Shown: positions 7,412 through 16,285, counted from the first letter of the stretch. The stretch is DNA of 64,000 nucleotides from Promicromonospora sukumoe 327MFSha3.1 (GCF_000385135.1 NZ_ARQM01000010.1:1984001-2048000), one strand, 5' to 3'. A program made the numbers and translations. The notes: generated by a model not told the origin, from the sequence alone.

Positions 7412-8704
7412 GTGGCCGCACGAAAGATCCCCGGCAATTTTCCGAAGCTCACCGTGGACGTCCCGTCCGACTTCATGCAGCGTGCCCGCACGGTCGCGAC
7501 CCGCGCCGCGATCGTCGCCGCCGCCGTGCCCGCGGCCGTGGCCGTCGCCCTGACCGCGACCGACATGGTCCGACGGCGCATCCACCCGCTCACGGCGAAG
7601 TTCCCCACCGAGAAGCCGCTCACCGAGCACATCGACGAGACCGCCACCACGGTCTACACGTACGGGGCCGACCTGTACGACGCGATGCTCGAGGCGATCC
7701 GCGGGGCCCGCACCAGCGTGATGCTGGAGTCGTACATCTGGAAGAACGACGAGGTCGGCCAGCAGTTCAAGCAGGAGCTGATCGACGCCGCCGCCCGCGG
7801 CGTCGACGTCTACGTCATCGTCGACGGCTTCGCCAACCTCGTGGTGCCCTACTCGTTCTACGACTTCCCGCCCAGCGTGCACGTCCTGCGCTTCCCCGTG
7901 CTGCGCCCCGGCATGGCGTTCCTCAACGTCCGCAAGTCCGGGCGCGACCACCGCAAGATCCTCGTGGTCGACAACGAGATCGGCTTCGTCGGCGGGTACA
8001 ACATCGGCTCCCTGTACGCCACGCAGTGGCGCGACACCCACGTCCGGCTAGAGGGCCCGTCGGTGTGGGAGCTGCGCAACGCGTTCGTCGACTTCTGGAA
8101 CCGCCACCGCAGGCCGCGCCACCCCATCCTGTCCGACGTCGGCTCCGGTACCTGGCTGCCGCACCTCAAGGCCGCCCGCAACGCGCCGTCCGAGCTGGTG
8201 TTCCCGATCCGCGGCCTGTACCTCGACGCGATCGACCGCGCCACGCACCACGTGTACATCACGCAGGCCTACTTCATCCCGGACCACGACATCCACGCCG
8301 CCCTCCTCGCGGCCGCCGCCCGCGGCGTCGACGTCCGGGTCCTGGTACCGCACCGCTCCAACCACGTCGTCGCCGACTGGCTCGCCCGCGGCCAGTACGC
8401 GTCCCTGCTGCGCGGCGGCGTACGGATCTTCCTGTACGAGGGCGCGATGGTGCACGCCAAGACCGCCACCATCGACGGCAGCTGGACCACCATCGGCACC
8501 GCCAACATCGACCGCCTCAGCCTCACCGGCAACTACGAGGTCAACCTCGAGATCGTCGACCCCGGCCTGGCCGCCCGCATGGAGGACGTCTTCGCCATGG
8601 ACCTGTCCAACGCCAGCGAGCTCACCCTCGCCCAGTGGGAGGAACGCGGCGCCGTCGCCAAGATCGGCGAGTACCTGCTCATCCCCCTGCGGCCCCTGCT
8701 GTAA
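7412..8704 (+). CDS. Phospholipase D / cardiolipin synthase family protein
   Basis: 430 residues from a GTG at 7412 (start uncertain). An N-terminal hydrophobic helix (~30-50) probably anchors it in the membrane. Two HKD motifs are complete: HRKILVVD (His180, Lys182, Asp187) and HAKTATID (His348, Lys350, Asp355), each followed by the usual glycine/asparagine block (GGYNIG; GTANID). Such proteins transfer phosphatidyl groups, for example to make cardiolipin. The gene is convergent with the MscS gene and overlaps it by 26 bp. Confidence 0.88.
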   Translation: MAARKIPGNFPKLTVDVPSDFMQRARTVATRAAIVAAAVPAAVAVALTATDMVRRRIHPLTAKFPTEKPLTEHIDETATTVYTYGADLYDAMLEAIRGARTSVMLESYIWKNDEVGQQFKQELIDAAARGVDVYVIVDGFANLVVPYSFYDFPPSVHVLRFPVLRPGMAFLNVRKSGRDHRKILVVDNEIGFVGGYNIGSLYATQWRDTHVRLEGPSVWELRNAFVDFWNRHRRPRHPILSDVGSGTWLPHLKAARNAPSELVFPIRGLYLDAIDRATHHVYITQAYFIPDHDIHAALLAAAARGVDVRVLVPHRSNHVVADWLARGQYASLLRGGVRIFLYEGAMVHAKTATIDGSWTTIGTANIDRLSLTGNYEVNLEIVDPGLAARMEDVFAMDLSNASELTLAQWEERGAVAKIGEYLLIPLRPLL

Positions 8705-9764
8705 CGAGGTCCGGGTCCGGACCGTTGCCCTCCCACCGGGTACGGGGCAACGCGTCCGGCGCCTCCCGCTGCAACCACGTCACCAGACCCTCGCGGACCA
8801 GGCACCGCAGGTCCCACAACGCCGAGCTGTCCGCGGCACTGACCAGCGCCCGCGTCCGAACCGTGCCCGACACCGCCGCCGTCACCTGCAGGCGCACCAC
8901 CCTCCCGTCCCAGAGCTGCGACCCCTTGACCAGACGCTCCAGCTCCGCACGCATGGCCTCCAGCGGCACCCTGAAGTCCACGTCGATCTCCACGGTGCCC
9001 AGCACCTCCGAGGAACGCCGCGTCCAGTTCTCGTACGGGGTCGTCGTGAAGTACGTGCACGGCAGGATCAGCTTGCGCTCGTCCCAGATACCCACCACCA
9101 CGTACGCCAGCGTGATGTCCTCGATCGTGCCCCACTCGCCCTCCACGACCACCACGTCACCCACCCGCACCGCATCACTGAAGGCGATCTGCAGCCCCGC
9201 GAACACGTTGCCCAACGACGACTGGGCCGCGAGAGCCGCGACGACCGACAGCACCCCCGCCGACGCCAGCAGGCTGGCGCTCGCGGCCCGCGCCTCCGGG
9301 AAGGTGAACAGCACCGCGGCGCAGGCCACCACCGACACAAGCCCGATCGTCAGACGGCGCACCACCATGACCTGGGTACGCATGCGGCGCGCGTACCGTC
9401 CGGCCAGACGATCGCCGACCCGCCGCAGGACGCGGTCCTCGACCACCACGGCCACCGTGCCGATCATCCACGCCGAGCTCACGATCACCGACACGACCAC
9501 GACGTGCTCCAGCACGGGGAACCACGGGTCGCGGCGGTTGGCGGTGGACCAGACGGCGATCCACATCGCCACCACCATGAACGTCGCGTGCGCGGGCTTC
9601 CGCAGCCGCAGAGCGGCCTCCCGCACGGTCGCGTTGCCCCGGGCCGCGGACCGCACCAGCTGGGAGACCAGCGCCACCGCCACGTACGCGACGGCCACAC
9701 CCAGCGCCGCCCATCCCAGGGTCACGGCCAGGTTGGTCGCCTGCTCGATGTCTTCGTCAGCCAC
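8679..9764 (-). CDS. MscS-family mechanosensitive ion channel
   Basis: 361 residues from the GTG at 9764. About four or five hydrophobic helices fill the first ~190 residues, followed by the MscS pore helix and beta domain: QSSLGNVFAGLQIAFSDAVR, then VGDVVVVEGEWGTIEDI and LPCTYF, the family signature. It releases solutes on hypo-osmotic shock. No partner gene is evident. The longer open frame upstream of the GTG is arginine/cysteine-rich read-through and was excluded. Confidence 0.9.
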   Translation of the reverse strand: MADEDIEQATNLAVTLGWAALGVAVAYVAVALVSQLVRSAARGNATVREAALRLRKPAHATFMVVAMWIAVWSTANRRDPWFPVLEHVVVVSVIVSSAWMIGTVAVVVEDRVLRRVGDRLAGRYARRMRTQVMVVRRLTIGLVSVVACAAVLFTFPEARAASASLLASAGVLSVVAALAAQSSLGNVFAGLQIAFSDAVRVGDVVVVEGEWGTIEDITLAYVVVGIWDERKLILPCTYFTTTPYENWTRRSSEVLGTVEIDVDFRVPLEAMRAELERLVKGSQLWDGRVVRLQVTAAVSGTVRTRALVSAADSSALWDLRCLVREGLVTWLQREAPDALPRTRWEGNGPDPDLVTAGAAGG

Positions 9765-9849
9765 CCACCCAGCCTCACCCAGCGCCGCCCCCTCTCGCAA
9801 ACCCCGCAAACCGGGCGCACGATCGAGGAGCCGACACCGGAGCCCCAGG

Positions 9850-10539
9850 TCACACCTCCAGCGACTCCCCCGGCGCCAGCCGCGTGTACGTGTACTCACC
9901 ACCGAGGCGCGCCGTGTCCAGCCAACGCCCCACGTTGCCGTGCCCGATCTCCGACAGGAACACGTCGTGGATCGGCACCACCGTCGCCGCCGGGACCGCA
10001 CGCGCGAAGTCGATGAACTCCGCCGTCCGCAACCACGGCGCCGCCACTGGCACCAGCAGCACGTCCAGACCACCCTCCGGCAGCGCCGCCGGCACGTCGA
10101 ACGAGTCACCCGGGTGGAACACGCTCGACCCGTCGACCTCGACCAGGTACGTCACGTTCACCGCCCGCGGGATCTCCGGGTGGATCAGCGCGTGCTCCCC
10201 GCCGCCCACCGTGACGCGCGCACCACCGGCGTCCAGCACCTGACCGGGCGTCGCCTCGTGCACCCGGTCCGCCGGGGCACCGGCCTCGCGCAGGGCGCTC
10301 GCTGCCGGTCCGGTGGCCCAGACCTGGGTGTCCGGGTGCGCGGTGAGGTGCTCGACGACGGCGGGCGCGTCGACGTGGTCGAAGTGGTCGTGGGTGATCA
10401 GGATGGCGCGGGCGCCGGTGAGGGCGGCGTCGGTGTCGCTGAACGTGCCGGGGTCGATGACGAGCGTGCCGCCGCCGTCGGGCAGGGTGCCGGGCAGGCG
10501 GAGGGAGACGCAGGCGTGTCCGTGGAAGGTGAGGTGCAT
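9850..10539 (-). CDS. Metallo-beta-lactamase-fold hydrolase (UlaG-like)
   Basis: 229 residues. The first strand reads MHLTFHGHACVSL and the metal motif is THDHFDHVD (HxHxDH), with further ligands in FHPGDSFDV and PIHDVF. The small one-domain layout matches the UlaG-like L-ascorbate-lactonase/YcjY-type branch of the MBL family. The substrate cannot be assigned. It is separated from its neighbours by short gaps and is probably transcribed alone. Confidence 0.85.
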   Translation of the reverse strand: MHLTFHGHACVSLRLPGTLPDGGGTLVIDPGTFSDTDAALTGARAILITHDHFDHVDAPAVVEHLTAHPDTQVWATGPAASALREAGAPADRVHEATPGQVLDAGGARVTVGGGEHALIHPEIPRAVNVTYLVEVDGSSVFHPGDSFDVPAALPEGGLDVLLVPVAAPWLRTAEFIDFARAVPAATVVPIHDVFLSEIGHGNVGRWLDTARLGGEYTYTRLAPGESLEV

Positions 10540-10638
10540 GTTCGCAGGCTACGCCTGCGTCCTGGCAACAGCAGGCCGTCTGGTCGGGGTGCGTGGCACC
10601 CCGCGCCAGACGGCTCAGGAGGTGGTGGGGCGGGCGGG

Positions 10639-11229
10639 TCAGACGGCGGAGCGGGCGGCCCTGCGCTGGGCGAGCTCGTCGCCCTCGACCTCGGGGACCT
10701 CGTCAGCCTCGCCGGGTTCGAGCGTCTCGGTCGGCATCTGGGCCAGGGTGCCCTCGATCTCGCGCCAGACGCGTCCGACGGCGATGCCGAAGACGCCCTG
10801 TCCGCCGGCGACCAGGTCGACGACCTCGTCCGGGGAGGTGCACTCGTACACGCTCGCGCCGTCGGACATGAGGGTGATCTGGGCCAGGTCCTCCACGCCC
10901 CGTTCCCGCAGGGCCGTGACGGCGGTGCGGATCTGCTGGAGGGAGACGCCGGTGTCGAGGAGTCGCTTGACGACCTTGAGCACGAGGATGTCGCGGAAGC
11001 TGTACAACCGGTGGGTGCCGGATCCCGTGGCGGGCTTGATGCTCGGCTCCACGAGCCCGGTGCGGGCCCAGTAGTCGAGCTGCCGGTAGGTGATGCCGGC
11101 GATGTGGCACGCGGTCGTGCCCCGGTAGCCGGTCGTGGCGTCCTGTTCCGTCAGGTCCTCACCGAAGAGGAGGCCCTGCGCGCCGTGCGGGACCGTAGCG
11201 CGTGTGGCTCTCTCACCGCTGGTGTTCAC
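10639..11229 (-). CDS. MerR-family transcriptional regulator (Rv1830-type)
   Basis: 196 residues from GTG with an AGGAGG site 5 nt upstream. The winged-helix DNA-binding region reads ITYRQLDYWARTGLVEPS and continues LYSFRDILVLKVVKRLL, typical of MerR proteins. A helical C-terminal sensor part lacks metal-binding cysteines. Position next to DUF151 and FtsR matches the mycobacterial Rv1828-Rv1830 order, where these regulators are tied to growth and division. A promoter with matching -35/-10 spacing lies directly upstream. Confidence 0.9.
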   Translation of the reverse strand: MNTSGERATRATVPHGAQGLLFGEDLTEQDATTGYRGTTACHIAGITYRQLDYWARTGLVEPSIKPATGSGTHRLYSFRDILVLKVVKRLLDTGVSLQQIRTAVTALRERGVEDLAQITLMSDGASVYECTSPDEVVDLVAGGQGVFGIAVGRVWREIEGTLAQMPTETLEPGEADEVPEVEGDELAQRRAARSAV

Positions 11230-11253
11230 TGTGCCTCCTGGGGTGTCGTGGCC

Positions 11254-11282
11254 ACGCTATGGCGCGTCGAAGGTGATTTCAA
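11254..11282 (-). promoter_or_regulatory. Predicted sigma-A-type promoter of the MerR gene
   Basis: On the minus strand a TTGAAA -35 (11277-11282) and TAGCGT -10 (11254-11259, TANNNT type) are separated by exactly 17 bp. The -10 lies 24 bp upstream of the GTG start codon at 11229. Motif evidence only. Confidence 0.6.
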
Positions 11283-11329
11283 AGATGCGCGCCGTGAAAC
11301 GTCTCGGCGTGTCGCGGTTGGCCCGCTTT

Positions 11330-11866
11330 TCACCCGGTCCGGCCACCACCCTGGCCGCCTTGACCGCCCCCGCCGGGCGGGCCGGAGAAGTCCTCCGGCG
11401 TGACGTGGTCGAGGAAGTCACGGAAGCGTTCGACCTCCGCCTGCTGGTCGACGTCGACGATCTCGACGCCGGCCAGGGCGACGATCTCGGCGGAGCACAG
11501 GACGGGGCTGCCGGTGCGCACGGCGAGTGCGATCGCGTCGGAGGCGCGGGAGTCGAGGTGCACGCCGTTGCTCAGGACGAGCTCGGCGAAGTAGATGCCG
11601 CCCTCCAGGGCGACGATCTCGACGCGTTCGAGCGCGACGCCGACGGCGCCCAGGACGTCGCGCAGCAGGTCGTGGGTCATGGGCCGCGGTGTGGCGAGGC
11701 CGGCCTGGGCCATGGCGATGGCGCTGGCCTCACGTGCGCCGATGACGATGGGGATGGCCAGGTCGGCGGCAGTGTCGAGCAGCAGCACGACGATCTCCTG
11801 ATCGCGTTGCTGCTGTCGAACGCCGAGGATCTCCACCGGGACCATCGGCACGTCGTCCGGCCTCAC
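11330..11866 (-). CDS. Bifunctional nuclease family protein (DUF151)
   Basis: 178 residues. It matches the DUF151/BFN fold: IPIVIGAREASAIAM and the later GVHLDSRASDAIALAVR are the two hallmark blocks. The C-terminus is a glycine-rich tail (GPPGGGGQGGQGGG). Plant and bacterial homologues have reported DNase/RNase activity; the role in actinobacteria is not settled. It lies between two MerR regulators in a conserved actinobacterial order. The GTG start is only 6 nt from a TANNNT -10, so the mRNA may be leaderless. Confidence 0.88.
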   Translation of the reverse strand: MRPDDVPMVPVEILGVRQQQRDQEIVVLLLDTAADLAIPIVIGAREASAIAMAQAGLATPRPMTHDLLRDVLGAVGVALERVEIVALEGGIYFAELVLSNGVHLDSRASDAIALAVRTGSPVLCSAEIVALAGVEIVDVDQQAEVERFRDFLDHVTPEDFSGPPGGGGQGGQGGGRTG

Positions 11867-11872
11867 GCTTTT

Positions 11873-11878
11873 ACCGTA
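11873..11878 (-). promoter_or_regulatory. Possible -10 element of a leaderless DUF151 transcript
   Basis: TACGGT (TANNNT) on the minus strand ends 6 nt before the GTG start, placing transcription initiation at or next to the start codon, as is common in actinobacteria. No good -35 is seen. Confidence 0.35.
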
Positions 11879-12015
11879 AGGCGTCCTGGTGCCACTCGTC
11901 GCGCGCTCGGGTCAAATTCCTCGTCACGGGCCAGTCCGTCGACGGCAAAACGGGGCCCGCGGCGCGGGCGTGCCGGGCCGGGTGTGCTCGGTCTCTGCCT
12001 GTGTCGGCCGAGCCC

Positions 12016-12762
12016 TCAGCCGAGGTCGTCGATGCCCTGGCGGACCCAGGCGGAGTGCAGGCGGGTGAACAGCTCGCCCATCTCGGCGGCCATGCTCGCG
12101 GCGCGGCCGCGGCCGGCGCCGGCCTGCTGGCTGCGCAGGGGTGCGACGACCTGGTCCACGAGCGTGACCTGCCGGTCGGCGCCGGTGCGGAAGGTGCGCA
12201 GGTGGCGGGGCTCGACGCCGAACTCGGCCAGGGCGCCGGCGATGCGGGCGACCTCGACGGCGCTGGGGCCGAACGTGCTGCCCGTGGACGGCAGGAGGCC
12301 GGCCTGGGCGAGGCTGAGCACGAACTCCTCGGTGACGCCGGCGGCCTGGGCCACGGCGGGCGCGGTCCAGCGGCGGCGCGCCGGTGACCCGGCGGCGGCG
12401 AGGCGTGGTGCGGGGTGCTCGGCCGAGTCGGGGTCGGCGTCCATCGCCGCGAGGCGTTCCTTGATCACCTTCAGCGGCATGTAGCTGTCGCGCTGCTCGG
12501 TGAGGACGAACCGCAGGCGCTCGACGTCGGCCTGGCTGTACTGGCGGTAGCCCGACGGCGTCCGCACGGGGTCGATCAGGCCCTGCTCCTCCAGGAAGCG
12601 CAGCTTGGAGTGCGAGACGGAGGGGAACTCCTGGCCGAGCGCGCGCAGGACGTCGCTGATGCGCATCGTGGCCTGCCGGGAGATGCCCCGGGGCCAGGGC
12701 GCGTCGAGGTCCGCGTCATGGCCGTGCTCACGGTCACGGTCGCGTGCGGCGCCGGTTGTCAC
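12016..12762 (-). CDS. ftsR: MerR-family cell-division regulator FtsR (Rv1828-type)
   Basis: 248 residues from a GTG overlapping the garA stop (GTGA); translation could instead start at MRISDVLRAL. The DNA-binding domain reads SKLRFLEEQGLIDPVRTPSG and YRQYSQADVERLRFVL, the FtsR/Rv1828 type. In Corynebacterium glutamicum, FtsR is encoded beside the FHA protein OdhI and activates ftsZ. The same neighbour relation here supports the name. The C-terminal dimer/effector part is helical and alanine-rich. Confidence 0.88.
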   Translation of the reverse strand: MTTGAARDRDREHGHDADLDAPWPRGISRQATMRISDVLRALGQEFPSVSHSKLRFLEEQGLIDPVRTPSGYRQYSQADVERLRFVLTEQRDSYMPLKVIKERLAAMDADPDSAEHPAPRLAAAGSPARRRWTAPAVAQAAGVTEEFVLSLAQAGLLPSTGSTFGPSAVEVARIAGALAEFGVEPRHLRTFRTGADRQVTLVDQVVAPLRSQQAGAGRGRAASMAAEMGELFTRLHSAWVRQGIDDLG

Positions 12763-13232
12763 GGGGCGGGCGTTCCCGGGCCCCACTGGGCCGGCGACTG
12801 CGGGCTGGCGTGGAAGGTCAGGCGGAACTTGCCGATCTGGACCTCGTCGCCGGTCACGAGCGTCGCGGCGTCGATCCGGCCCCGGTTGACGTAGGTCCCG
12901 TTCAGGGAGCCGATGTCGCGCACGACGAACGAGTCGCCCTCGCGGACGAACTCGGCGTGCTTGCGCGAGACGGTGACGTCGTCCAGGAAGATGTCCGCCT
13001 GCTCGCTGCGGCCCGCGACGGAGCGGCCGGTGTCGAGCAGGAACCGGGCACCGAAGCCGGGGCCGCGCTGCACGATGAGCAGGGCCGAGTGCCGCGGGAG
13101 GGCGGCGACTGCGGCCGCCTCCTCCGGGCTGAGGGCGGTGCGGGGCGCCTGCTCGTCGGAGGTCGGGAACGCGATGCGACCCAGGTTGGCCGTGGTATCG
13201 GGCCCGACCGGATGGGCGCTGGGGTCCGTCAT
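12759..13232 (-). CDS. garA: FHA-domain regulator of 2-oxoglutarate metabolism (GarA/OdhI family)
   Basis: 157 residues. Residues ~50-145 form an FHA domain with GRS (VAGRSEQADI), the SRKHAEF loop and GSLNGTYVNR, which bind phosphothreonine. GarA/OdhI switches off when a threonine in an N-terminal ETTSVF motif is phosphorylated by PknB/PknG-type kinases. Here that position reads DTTANLGRI (Thr13-Thr14), so the TT pair is kept but the flanks differ. A GAGGAG site precedes the ATG. It is followed by ftsR with a 4-bp overlap. gcvH, found nearby in mycobacteria, is absent. Confidence 0.85.
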   Translation of the reverse strand: MTDPSAHPVGPDTTANLGRIAFPTSDEQAPRTALSPEEAAAVAALPRHSALLIVQRGPGFGARFLLDTGRSVAGRSEQADIFLDDVTVSRKHAEFVREGDSFVVRDIGSLNGTYVNRGRIDAATLVTGDEVQIGKFRLTFHASPQSPAQWGPGTPAP

Positions 13233-13313
13233 CAGGTCTCCTCGGGTGCGATGTTGATGAAACTGGGGTGACTACGTCGGTACAACGGCCGGGGCAGCGT
13301 CCGGGTTCCACTC

Positions 13314-13319
13314 AACCTA
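13314..13319 (-). promoter_or_regulatory. Possible -10 element upstream of garA-ftsR
   Basis: TAGGTT (TANNNT) on the minus strand, about 82 bp before the garA start, with a weak TTTCGC 17 bp further upstream. The rest of the 224-bp gap (13233-13456) shows no gene. Confidence 0.3.
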
Positions 13320-13456
13320 CCCCGATCGGGGTGGTGGCGAAAACCAATGTCAGGAACCAACCCGGATAAAACTACCCACGTCCCGGGAGTTCCGCATGCT
13401 GGTTCGCCAGGTTGGGTCCGAATGGGTGTCCGGGCAGGTCAGGAAGGTGGTTGGGG

Positions 13457-14401
13457 TCACTTCCCGGCGTCCGGGTCCACGGGCTCGGCGTGCTCCGGCT
13501 GGCCCGGGATGCGCACGGCGTCGACGTCGACCTGCTCGGACCGGGTGGTGGTGGCCTCCCCACCCTCCTCGCGGATGCGGGGCAGCGCCCCGCCGGGGAT
13601 CTCCAGGGCGCGGTCGATCGTGTCGGGGTCGCCGATCGCCGTCCACTCGTAGGGCGAGGCGATCGCCGCGCCGTCGAGCACGACGCCGCCGCCGGAGTCG
13701 ACGAAGTAGCTCGTGGTGACCAGGCGCTTGCCGTTGACCTGGATGGCCTCCGCGCCGGCGTTGCGCAGCTCCTCGAGCAGGTTGAACAGGGCCTGCGCCT
13801 CCAGCGGCTTGGCGCCGTCGGTCACGCGGATCTCCACGCCCGGGCCCTGGGCCGGGAGCCGGCCGGACAGGATGCCCTCCTGCTCGGCGCGCTGCTCCGC
13901 CAGGTCGCGGGCGGCCTGGTCGCGCCCGTCCTCCGACTGCAGGTCGTCCCGGATCGCCTCCAGGTCGCCGACCTCGGCGTCGAGCTGGTCGGCGCGCTGG
14001 GTCACCTCGTCCAGGAGCCGCACCAGCTCGTCCTGCCGCAGGCTGCTGAGCTGGTCGCCGGTCGACTGCCCCACCTGCACCGCCAGGGCGAACCCGAGGG
14101 CCAGGCACAGCAGACCCGTCAGCAGCTCCGAGCGTGTGCCGTGCGGTCGCAGCAGCTGCACCACCCGGCGCCAGCCGGACGGGGGTTCGGCGGGCGCGGA
14201 CGCTTCGGCTGGCTCGGTATCAGCGTCGGTGACGGGCGCGTCGTCGGCCGGCTGGTCCGGCTCGACGCGATCCGGCTCCGCCTGTTCGGTTTTGGCCTGT
14301 TCGGTCTCCGGGGTCTCGACGGGCTCGACCCGCGCGGGCTTGTTCGTCCCGCTCTTGTCGGGCTTCGCGCCCGCGCCGTTCTTCTCCTTGCTCATGCTCA
14401 C
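13457..14401 (-). CDS. DUF881 membrane-anchored protein (Rv1825-type)
   Basis: 314 residues. An acidic, low-complexity N-terminal ~75 residues precede one transmembrane helix (LLTGLLCLALGFALAVQV), a coiled coil (~120-165) and the extracytoplasmic DUF881 domain (GPGVEIRVTDG; LRNAGAEAIQVNGKRL). The start is a GTG overlapping the sbp stop. DUF881 proteins pair with the small basic protein in actinobacteria and are linked to the cell envelope and division; mechanism unknown. The linker contains RVEPVETP, a trace of the palindromic repeat also present in coaBC. Confidence 0.88.
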   Translation of the reverse strand: MSMSKEKNGAGAKPDKSGTNKPARVEPVETPETEQAKTEQAEPDRVEPDQPADDAPVTDADTEPAEASAPAEPPSGWRRVVQLLRPHGTRSELLTGLLCLALGFALAVQVGQSTGDQLSSLRQDELVRLLDEVTQRADQLDAEVGDLEAIRDDLQSEDGRDQAARDLAEQRAEQEGILSGRLPAQGPGVEIRVTDGAKPLEAQALFNLLEELRNAGAEAIQVNGKRLVTTSYFVDSGGGVVLDGAAIASPYEWTAIGDPDTIDRALEIPGGALPRIREEGGEATTTRSEQVDVDAVRIPGQPEHAEPVDPDAGK

Positions 14402-14730
14402 GCCTTGAAGATGTGCCGGCGGATCGAGGCTGCGTTCGAGAAGATCCGGATCCCGAGCACCACCACCACCGCCGTGGACAGCTGGCTGCCCACCCCGAGC
14501 TGGTCACCGAGGAACACGATGAACGCGGCGACCACCACGTTCGACAGGAACGACACGAGGAACACCTTGTCGTCGAACAGCCCGTCGAGCATCGCCCGCA
14601 GGCCGCCGAACAGGGCGTCCAGCGCGGCCACCACCGCGATCGGCAGGTAGGGCTGCAAGATCAGCGGCACGGTCGGCTGCAGCACCAGCCCGGCCACCAC
14701 GCCGATCACCAGCCCGACGATCGCGATCAT
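14398..14730 (-). CDS. Small basic membrane protein (SBP family, Rv1824-type)
   Basis: 110 residues with three hydrophobic helices: IAIVGLVIGVVAGLVL, a middle segment around LPIAVVAALDALFGG, and VVAAFIVFLGDQLG, ending in the basic tail RRHIFKA. This matches the conserved SBP encoded between two DUF881 genes in actinobacteria. The ATG was chosen because it overlaps the preceding stop (ATGA) and begins the first helix. Its function is unknown but the neighbourhood is very conserved. Confidence 0.88.
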   Translation of the reverse strand: MIAIVGLVIGVVAGLVLQPTVPLILQPYLPIAVVAALDALFGGLRAMLDGLFDDKVFLVSFLSNVVVAAFIVFLGDQLGVGSQLSTAVVVVLGIRIFSNAASIRRHIFKA

Positions 14731-15710
14731 CCGTTGTCCTCCTCGGATCGGTCCTGTGTAGTCCCCGCTGTATTCCCCGTCGTCGTCTCCGACGTGGGCA
14801 CCTTCGCCCACCGCAGCGTCGGGGAGCCCGCACCGGGCAGGTACATCCCGTCGCTCGTGGTCACCTCGTTCTTGATGTCGTACTCCGCGCTCAGCAGCTG
14901 CAGGAAGCCCAGCCCCGCCGACCGCGCGAACTCCACCTGCATGTCCTCGGCGTCACCGACCGCCTCGATGCGGTACGTCGGCCCGTTCAGCGGCTGCAGG
15001 TCCACCAGGATCGCGTCACCGGCGTTCCGGATCGCCGAGAGGGACGTCAGCCGCTCGTCGTTGATCGCGATGGCCTCCGCGCCCGCCGCCCACAGCTCGT
15101 TGACCACGAACTGCACGTCCGCGTCCCGCACCCGCGACTCCGCCGGCGCGTCACCCGGCTCCACCAGCCCGCCACCCGAACCGTCGGTCAGCGACACCAC
15201 CATGCCCGGACCCTCCACGGGCACCGCACCGCTGACCAGCCGGTCCAGCTGGTTGACCTCCTGCAGCGCGGACGGCAGCAGCCCACCGGTCTGCAACCCC
15301 TCCACCTCCGCGCTCAGCGACGCCGTCTGCCGCGACAACGCCTCCACCTGCGCACTGCGGTCCTGGATCTGCTCCATCAGCACCGTCCGCCCCTTGGCGA
15401 TCGTCGGCTGCGGCGCCCGCAGGTCCCGCACCGCCACCGCCGTCGCCGCCCCGAGCAGGATCGCCACCAGCAGCATCAGCACCACGCTGCGCCTGCTGCG
15501 CCCCAAGGCCCCGCCCGCCTCCGCACGGCGCTGCGCCATCAGCGCGTACCCCGGGTCCAGCGGGCGCTCGGTCACCTCCCGCAGGAGCGTCATCGACTCG
15601 TCCGGACGCCGCGGCACCGTACCCGTGCCGCCCGTACCTGTTACGCCCGTACGCGTACCGCCCGACGCCGGGGCCGACGACGGACCGGCCACCGGACCGG
15701 GCGGCGTCAT
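14727..15710 (-). CDS. DUF881 membrane-anchored protein (Rv1823-type)
   Basis: 327 residues from an ATG overlapping the pgsA stop. A cytoplasmic N-terminus is followed by one transmembrane helix (VVLMLLVAILLGAATAVAV), a coiled coil (~115-155) and the DUF881 domain (GPGMVVSLTDGSG; LWAAGAEAIAINDERLTSLS). It is the second member of the DUF881 pair flanking the small basic protein. All four genes of this operon overlap by 4 bp, implying coupled translation and probably a membrane complex. Confidence 0.88.
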   Translation of the reverse strand: MTPPGPVAGPSSAPASGGTRTGVTGTGGTGTVPRRPDESMTLLREVTERPLDPGYALMAQRRAEAGGALGRSRRSVVLMLLVAILLGAATAVAVRDLRAPQPTIAKGRTVLMEQIQDRSAQVEALSRQTASLSAEVEGLQTGGLLPSALQEVNQLDRLVSGAVPVEGPGMVVSLTDGSGGGLVEPGDAPAESRVRDADVQFVVNELWAAGAEAIAINDERLTSLSAIRNAGDAILVDLQPLNGPTYRIEAVGDAEDMQVEFARSAGLGFLQLLSAEYDIKNEVTTSDGMYLPGAGSPTLRWAKVPTSETTTGNTAGTTQDRSEEDNG

Positions 15711-16285
15711 CCCGCAGCCACCAGCCGGCGCACCTGCGCCACGTACTGCAGGCCCGCGAGCCAATACAGGCCCACACCCCACCACGTGAACGCCCAGCCC
15801 ACCACGTGCGCGGCCGCACCCACCCAGCCGGGCATCTCCGCCAGCAGCAACAGGGGGAACGCGTACAAGAGGGCGAAGGTGGCGACCTTGCCCACCATCG
15901 TCACGTTCAACGTCCCGTACCCCAGCCGCGCCAGCACCGGCACCGTCGCCGCCAGCAGCACGTCACGCGCCACGATCACCAGCACCAGCCACAGCGGCAC
16001 CACCTCACGCCACGCCAGGCCGATCAGGGTCACGAAGATGAACAGCCGGTCCGCCAGCGGGTCCAGCATCTGCCCCAGCCGCGTCACCTGGTTCAGGCGA
16101 CGGGCGAGCACACCGTCCAGCCAGTCCGACACGCCCGAGACCGCGAGGACCAGCAGCGCCCACCCGTCCTCGCCGACCACGATCAGCACCGCGAAGACCG
16201 GCACGAACGCCAGCCGCACCATGCTGATCACGTTGGGCACGGTCAGCACCCGGGAGCTCATCTCCGCCCCAGTGGACACGCTCAC
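15707..16285 (-). CDS. pgsA: CDP-alcohol phosphatidyltransferase
   Basis: 192 residues with about five membrane helices. The catalytic motif D(x)2DG(x)2AR(x)8G(x)3D(x)3D is complete in DWLDGVLARRLNQVTRLG plus the following QMLDPLAD. The family makes phospholipid head groups, such as phosphatidylglycerophosphate or cardiolipin, from CDP-diacylglycerol; the alcohol is not deducible. Its position ahead of DUF881-sbp-DUF881 matches mycobacterial pgsA2. First gene of the four-gene operon. Confidence 0.88.
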   Translation of the reverse strand: MSVSTGAEMSSRVLTVPNVISMVRLAFVPVFAVLIVVGEDGWALLVLAVSGVSDWLDGVLARRLNQVTRLGQMLDPLADRLFIFVTLIGLAWREVVPLWLVLVIVARDVLLAATVPVLARLGYGTLNVTMVGKVATFALLYAFPLLLLAEMPGWVGAAAHVVGWAFTWWGVGLYWLAGLQYVAQVRRLVAAG

